From: Hyphomicrobiales bacterium
GTDB lineage: Bacteria > Pseudomonadota > Alphaproteobacteria > Rhizobiales > Beijerinckiaceae
Direction: 5' to 3'
Length of the DNA stretch: 37,329 nt
NCBI GenBank assembly: GCA_027483505.1
Contig: JAIXUP010000010.1
Location: 1 to 37,329 of the forward strand
The notes beneath the pieces are model-generated. The model searched no databases, was not told the origin of the DNA, and saw only the letters and a program-made list of their open reading frames with translations. Position numbers and translations under genes: made by a program. Shown in pieces: positions 33,681 to 37,329 of this stretch. Each line of letters opens with the position of its first letter. Within the stretch, counting starts at the first letter, position 1.

Positions 33681-33803
33681 GCAACAATCCCTTGAAGCAA
33701 CAACTCTGCGACGACATCACACAAGTCTCAGGAAACGGTTCGCAAACATCGTTAATGGCCATGGATGACTGTCATGGGCCAGAATTCGGCTTCCCAACGG
33801 CAG

Positions 33804-33835
33804 AACCTCCGCCATGTCGATGCATGGCGGAGGTT
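33804..33835 (-). terminator. Strong hairpin after the 76-residue gene
   Basis: 13-bp perfect stem AACCTCCGCCATG (33804-33816) / CATGGCGGAGGTT (33823-33835), loop of six. It is 38 nt after the small gene on the minus strand. A T-tract is missing, so this could be a processing or attenuation structure. Confidence 0.5.
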
Positions 33836-33873
33836 CATGGGCGTTTCCTCGGTAATGGTCGTCCGGCTGTTTT

Positions 33874-34104
33874 TCAGCTCTGCTTGACGACGATCGGGGT
33901 CAGAAGATCACCCCAGAAGCCACCTTCATGATGATGGCGGGCGGAGCGCTGCAATTCGACCGACAGTCCGGCGTCGACCGCCTTCATCACCGAGGCGTTG
34001 AGCCGGTGCAGGTCGTTGGCGAGCATGCGGATCGCCATCTTCTGTTCGTCATTCATGCTCGACGCAAAGCTTTCGGCGCGTTCTTTCACGGCAGGCTTGG
34101 ACAT
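33874..34104 (-). CDS. Small helical protein, function unknown
   Basis: 76-residue charged protein, MSKPAVKERAESFASSMNDE onwards, mostly helical, ending 'GGFWGDLLTPIVVKQS'. It has no signal or membrane segment. AGGAG exactly seven bases before ATG 34104 is a strong start; the earlier ATG (34110) is too close to that site. A His cluster 'RSARHHHEGG' is present near the C-terminus. I do not recognise the family. Single gene between a hairpin and the palindromic repeat behind isocitrate lyase. Confidence 0.7.
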   Translation of the reverse strand: MSKPAVKERAESFASSMNDEQKMAIRMLANDLHRLNASVMKAVDAGLSVELQRSARHHHEGGFWGDLLTPIVVKQS

Positions 34105-34166
34105 GGTCATTCTCCTCTATGCGCGGGTATGGGGGCCGCGGTCTGAGCGGGGTGATAAAGTTCGAT

Positions 34167-34259
34167 CCTCATCCTGAGCCTGCCGAAGGATGAGCTTCAG
34201 TGTCATCTGCCGGCTGCCCGGCAGCGGTTTCCTCGTCCTTCGGTGGGCTCAGGATGAGG
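34167..34259. repeat. Intergenic inverted repeat, copy A
   Basis: Left arm 34167-34194, right arm 34232-34259, matching as inverted copies at 25 of 28 positions, with core TCATCCTGAGCC and CGAAGGA. The 37-nt spacer has its own small stem (TGCCGG/CCCGGCA region). It lies 18 nt after the isocitrate lyase stop. The same arms appear in copy B. The sequence resembles palindromic repeats common in alphaproteobacterial genomes. Confidence 0.85.
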
Positions 34260-34277
34260 AAACCTGGGAGGTTGAGC

Positions 34278-35588
34278 TCACTCGGCCGCCTGCAGCTTCG
34301 GCGGGGCCTTCTTGAACTGATCGGCCTCGGTCGAGTCCTTCAGGGCGGTGGTCGAGGATTGGCCGGCCGAGATGGTGACGGCGACCTGGTCAAAGTAGCC
34401 GGTGCCGACTTCGCGCTGGTGGCGGGTGGCGGTGAAGCCACGCTCCTCGGCGGCGAACTCGCGCTGCTGCATTTCCGAATAGGCCGCCATGCCACGGTCG
34501 CGGTAGCCGTCGGCCAAGTCGAACATTGACAGGTTGAGCGAGTGGAAGCCCGCCAGCGTCACGAACTGGAACTTGTAGCCCATGGCCCCAAGCTCGCGCT
34601 GGAACTTGGCGATGGTGGCATCATCCAGCTTCTTCTTCCAGTTGAACGATGGCGAGCAGTTGTAGGCGAGAAGCTTGCCGGGATGGGTCTTGTGGATCGC
34701 CTCGGCGAACTTGCGGGCATCGTCGAGATCAGGATGCGAGGTTTCCCACCACAGCAGGTCGGCCACGTCAGCGAAGGCGCGGCCGCGCTTGATGCAGTGA
34801 TCAAGGCCGGTTCCTTCCTTCAGGCGGAAGAAGCCTTCAGGCGTGCGGCTGTCGGCTTCGATGAACTCGCGGTCGCGCTCGTCGACATCGGAGGTGATCA
34901 GGCGTGCGCTTTCGGCATCGGTGCGGGCAATCACCAGGGTCGGCGTCCCCATCACGTCGGCTGCGAGGCGGGCTGCGGTCAGGTTCCGCTCATGCGCAGC
35001 CGTCGGGATCAGAACCTTGCCGCCGAGATGGCCGCACTTTTTCTCTGACGCCAGCTGGTCCTCGAAGTGGACGCCCGCCGCGCCCGCCTCGATGAACGCC
35101 TTCATGATCTCGAACGCGTTGAGAGGGCCGCCGAAGCCGGCTTCCGCGTCAGCGATGATCGGCGCGAACCAGTCACGCTTGGCACCGCCCTCGGCATGCT
35201 CGATCTGGTCAGCGCGTTGCAAGGTGCGGTTGATGCGGCGGCAGAGTTCCGGCGCGGCATTGGCGGGATAGAGCGACTGGTCGGGATACATCGCCGACGC
35301 CGTGTTGGAATCCGCTGCGACCTGCCAGCCGGAGAGGTAGATCGCCTTGAGGCCGGCACGCACCTGCTGCATGGCCTGATTGCCGGTCATCGCGCCCAGC
35401 GTGTTGACGAAGGGCTCGGTGTGCAGGAGCTTCCACAGCTTGTTGGCGCCGCGTTCGGCAAGCGTGTGCGCAATCGGGAAAGAGCCGCGCAGCTTGGCTG
35501 CATCCTCCGGTGTGTAGGTGCGCCTGATGCCGTCATAGCGGCCTTCCGGTGCGGCTGGGACGAGGTCCTTGAACGTCATCTTGCTCAT
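34278..35588 (-). CDS. aceA: Isocitrate lyase
   Basis: 436-residue isocitrate lyase, which splits isocitrate to glyoxylate and succinate and opens the glyoxylate bypass for growth on acetate or fatty acids. The catalytic loop '[14 protein letters not shown]' carries the active-site Cys. Also visible are '[21 protein letters not shown]', '[10 protein letters not shown]', '[13 protein letters not shown]' and '[16 protein letters not shown]'. AAGGA seven bases before ATG 35588 fixes the start; the longer frame is not supported. Length is normal. It is transcribed away from an ScfR/RamB-type regulator; the 343-nt gap has two possible operator motifs. No malate synthase gene is in the window. Confidence 0.97.
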   Translation of the reverse strand: MSKMTFKDLVPAAPEGRYDGIRRTYTPEDAAKLRGSFPIAHTLAERGANKLWKLLHTEPFVNTLGAMTGNQAMQQVRAGLKAIYLSGWQVAADSNTASAMYPDQSLYPANAAPELCRRINRTLQRADQIEHAEGGAKRDWFAPIIADAEAGFGGPLNAFEIMKAFIEAGAAGVHFEDQLASEKKCGHLGGKVLIPTAAHERNLTAARLAADVMGTPTLVIARTDAESARLITSDVDERDREFIEADSRTPEGFFRLKEGTGLDHCIKRGRAFADVADLLWWETSHPDLDDARKFAEAIHKTHPGKLLAYNCSPSFNWKKKLDDATIAKFQRELGAMGYKFQFVTLAGFHSLNLSMFDLADGYRDRGMAAYSEMQQREFAAEERGFTATRHQREVGTGYFDQVAVTISAGQSSTTALKDSTEADQFKKAPPKLQAAE

Positions 35589-35624
35589 TGCAGTGTCCTT
35601 GCGTGGCTCATACAGAGGTTTTAC

Positions 35625-35631
35625 AACTTTG
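35625..35631. promoter_or_regulatory. AACTTTG motif, possible RamB/ScfR-type operator
   Basis: ACAACTTTGGGAT (35623-35635) matches the core AACTTTG of the corynebacterial RamB site, 37 bases upstream of aceA. Only the core agrees; the CAAA end is lost. No binding data for this organism are available to me. Confidence 0.25.
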
Positions 35632-35743
35632 GGATAAGCGCCCGTTTCCGTGCTTTTCCGTTCCGTCGTGGTGGCTTGTATGTGCTGCACAGCGAAATGC
35701 GAAACAAGTCAGACATTCAGGGGCGAAGGTCCATCTGAATGCA

Positions 35744-35775
35744 TTTTACTTTTGTCAATTTGTTGATATGTAAAA
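35744..35775. promoter_or_regulatory. Inverted repeat in the aceA-scfR intergenic region
   Basis: TTTTAC (35744-35749) and GTAAAA (35770-35775) enclose TCAA-TTTG-TTGA (35755-35766), all in the only AT-rich part of the gap. Likely an operator or promoter core. The rest of 35589-35931 holds repeat copy B and no gene. Confidence 0.35.
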
Positions 35776-35838
35776 ACTGTATGTGTCACTGCGCTTGCAA
35801 TGACCGGGGGCGTGCAAGTCAGCACGTCCCTCAAAGGC

Positions 35839-35918
35839 CCTCATCCTGAGCCTGTCGAAGGGTGAGGGTCCAGTTTGTGCGCGTCTTGAACGCATCCTTC
35901 GGCAGGCTCAGGACGAGG
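35839..35918. repeat. Intergenic inverted repeat, copy B
   Basis: Left arm 35839-35867 and right arm 35892-35918, inverted copies of each other and of copy A (core TCATCCTGAGCCTG and CGAAGG). The spacer is 24 nt. It ends 13 bases before the regulator start codon, so it probably forms part of its leader. Confidence 0.85.
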
Positions 35919-35931
35919 ATTTGGGGGCGCC

Positions 35932-37329
35932 ATGTCTGACGAAACCGGCCGAAAGATCCTGGCGGGCGCCCGGCTGCGCCGCCTGCGCCGCGAGCTGGCG
36001 CTGTCGCAGACCTCCATGGCGATGGAACTCGGCATCTCGGTCTCTTACCTCAACCTGATGGAGCGCAACCAGCGTCCGGTGACGGCGCAGGTGCTGATCC
36101 GTCTGGCCGAGGTCTACGATGTCGATCCCCGCTCTTTCGCCCGCGAAGAGGAGATCCGCGCCGCCGGCGAACTGGAGGAGGTGTTCGCCGACCCGCTGTT
36201 CCGCAGCATGCCGGTGCCCAAGGTCGAGCTGCGCGAAGCCGCCGACATCGCGCCCTCGCTGGTCAGTGCCATCCAGCGGCTCTACCGCGCCTATGTCGAA
36301 AGCCGCGAGAGCGGAGAGGGCGGCTTTGCCGACAACGACCGTGCCGAGGGTGCGGGCGCGGGCCGCGACAATCCCGTCGAGCGCGTGCGCGATTTCCTGC
36401 ATGCCGCCAACAACCACTTCCCTGAACTGGAAGACATCGCCGAGCGCATGGCGGGCGAGCTCAGCGCCTCGGGCCATGAGATGTTCTTTGCGCTCAGCGA
36501 GCGGCTCCGCGAGAAGCACGGCATGCGCCTGCAGGTGCTGCCCGTCGATGTGATGAGCCAGGCGCTGCGCCGCTTTGACCGCCACCGCCGCCGCATCATG
36601 ATTTCGGAACTGGTCGAACCCTCGGGCCGCACGTTCCAGGCCGCCTGCCAACTCGGCTTCATCGAGGCCAATGACGCGATCGATGCCATCGCCGTCAGGC
36701 TTGATCCGACTCAGGGCCCAACCCGTCGCCTGCTGCGCATCACGCTTGGCAACTATTTCGCCGCCGCGCTGATGATGCCTTATGCCCGCTTCCTGCAGGC
36801 GGCGGAAGCGCTGGACTACGATGTCGAGGTGCTGAGCGCACGCTTCAACGCCTCGTTCGAGCAGGTCGCGCACCGCCTCACGACGCTCGCGCGGCCGACC
36901 GCGCGGGGCATCCCGTTCTTTCTGGTGCGAGTCGACAATGCCGGCAATGTCTCCAAGCGTTTCTCCTCGGGGTCCTTCCCATTCTCACGCTTTGGCGGCA
37001 CCTGCCCGCGCTGGAACCTGCACCAGACCTTCCGTTCGCCAGGGCGGATCGTCACCCAGATCGTCGAGTTGCCCGATGGCGCGCGCTGGTTCTCGGTGGC
37101 GCGCACCGTGCGCCGCACCGCCTCGCCCTGGGGCGAGCCCGAAGCGCAGTTCGTCATCGGCCTCGGCTGCGAACTCAAATATGCCAGCCGGCTGGTCTAT
37201 TCGCGCGGCCTCGACCTCAAGACCTTCGAGCCGACGCCGATCGGGATCAATTGCCGCCTGTGCGAGCGGCCCAACTGCTCCCAGCGCGCCGCCCCGCCCC
37301 TGATGCGGACCTTGCAAATCGACGAGAGC
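35932..37329 (+). CDS. ScfR/RamB-type transcriptional regulator (partial, C-terminus cut)
   Basis: 466 codons to the window edge, without a stop. An XRE-type helix-turn-helix is at about 10-70 ('LRRLRRELALSQTSMAMELGISVSYLNLMERNQRPVTAQVLIRLAEVY'). Next comes an IrrE/ImmA-like (DUF955) domain, about 150-260. Its metalloprotease motif HExxH is lost: the region reads 'FQAACQLGFIEAND' where ImmA has 'AHELGH'. The long C-terminal domain includes 'GNYFAAALMMPYARFLQAAE', 'FNASFEQVAHRLTTL' and a Cys cluster 'CRLCERPNCSQRA'. Corynebacterial RamB and short-chain fatty acyl regulators share this layout and control glyoxylate-cycle genes, which fits the divergent aceA. ATG 35932 has only GGGGG in front as a weak site. 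Confidence 0.88.
   Translation, partial: MSDETGRKILAGARLRRLRRELALSQTSMAMELGISVSYLNLMERNQRPVTAQVLIRLAEVYDVDPRSFAREEEIRAAGELEEVFADPLFRSMPVPKVELREAADIAPSLVSAIQRLYRAYVESRESGEGGFADNDRAEGAGAGRDNPVERVRDFLHAANNHFPELEDIAERMAGELSASGHEMFFALSERLREKHGMRLQVLPVDVMSQALRRFDRHRRRIMISELVEPSGRTFQAACQLGFIEANDAIDAIAVRLDPTQGPTRRLLRITLGNYFAAALMMPYARFLQAAEALDYDVEVLSARFNASFEQVAHRLTTLARPTARGIPFFLVRVDNAGNVSKRFSSGSFPFSRFGGTCPRWNLHQTFRSPGRIVTQIVELPDGARWFSVARTVRRTASPWGEPEAQFVIGLGCELKYASRLVYSRGLDLKTFEPTPIGINCRLCERPNCSQRAAPPLMRTLQIDES

Overview
The window looks like chromosomal DNA of an alphaproteobacterium of the order Hyphomicrobiales (Rhizobiales). I infer this from several signals. GC content is high and genes are packed in short operons with 4-nt overlaps. 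There is a Fur-family Mur-type regulator next to a SitABCD manganese transporter, an N-terminal piece of the Rhizobiales 2-type porin, an Omp25/Omp31-type barrel, a TakP-type TRAP binding protein, and intergenic palindromic repeats of the kind common in this order. I see no phage, plasmid, IS element or CRISPR array. The genus cannot be fixed from the sequence alone.

Left part (1-6,100, all minus strand): a urease operon reading ureD, a fused ureA-ureB gene, a small secreted DUF4440-like protein, a HupE/UreJ membrane protein, then ureC, which runs off the left edge (ureEFG are probably just outside). Behind it lie an Omp25/31-like barrel and an agmatinase-family ureohydrolase, whose product urea could feed urease. 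Next (6,360-10,880) comes a split TRAP transporter: a TakP-like binding protein on the plus strand with a heavily structured 3' region and a strong terminator, a porin-like mini-protein, and the DctQ and DctM permeases convergent on the minus strand. From 11,015 to 14,263 a minus-strand operon encodes an MSOX/SolA-like FAD amine oxidase, an EamA exporter and a Bcr/CflA-type MFS exporter.

Middle (14,500-24,540): a soluble methyl-accepting protein with a PilZ domain and an extra C-terminal sensor-like region; moaA; a DUF971 protein; a solitary HerA-type ATPase; an L,D-transpeptidase; tRNA-Val(CAC); and a lipid cluster. In that cluster a PmtA-like methyltransferase is divergent from a PlcP/LpxH-like phosphoesterase followed by a GT4 glycosyltransferase. 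This layout recalls phosphate-starvation membrane-lipid remodelling, and Pho-box-like 11-nt repeats lie in the divergent region. A secreted SUMF1-fold protein lacking the FGE cysteines follows.

Right part (24,585-37,329): mur divergent from sitABCD with two near-identical 15-bp palindromes in the shared promoter region; a stand-alone GvpL/GvpF-like gene followed by a membrane coiled-coil protein; gph; a thiM-thiE operon under a TPP riboswitch; two small uncharacterised genes; isocitrate lyase; and, divergent from it, a partial ScfR/RamB-type regulator running off the right edge. Two copies of an inverted repeat bracket the isocitrate lyase gene.

The most useful leads are the lipid-remodelling cluster with its candidate Pho boxes, the orphan GvpL/F-like gene with its membrane neighbour, the PilZ-MCP hybrid, the structured takP 3' region and the paired Mur-type operators. 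None of these is proven novel from sequence alone.
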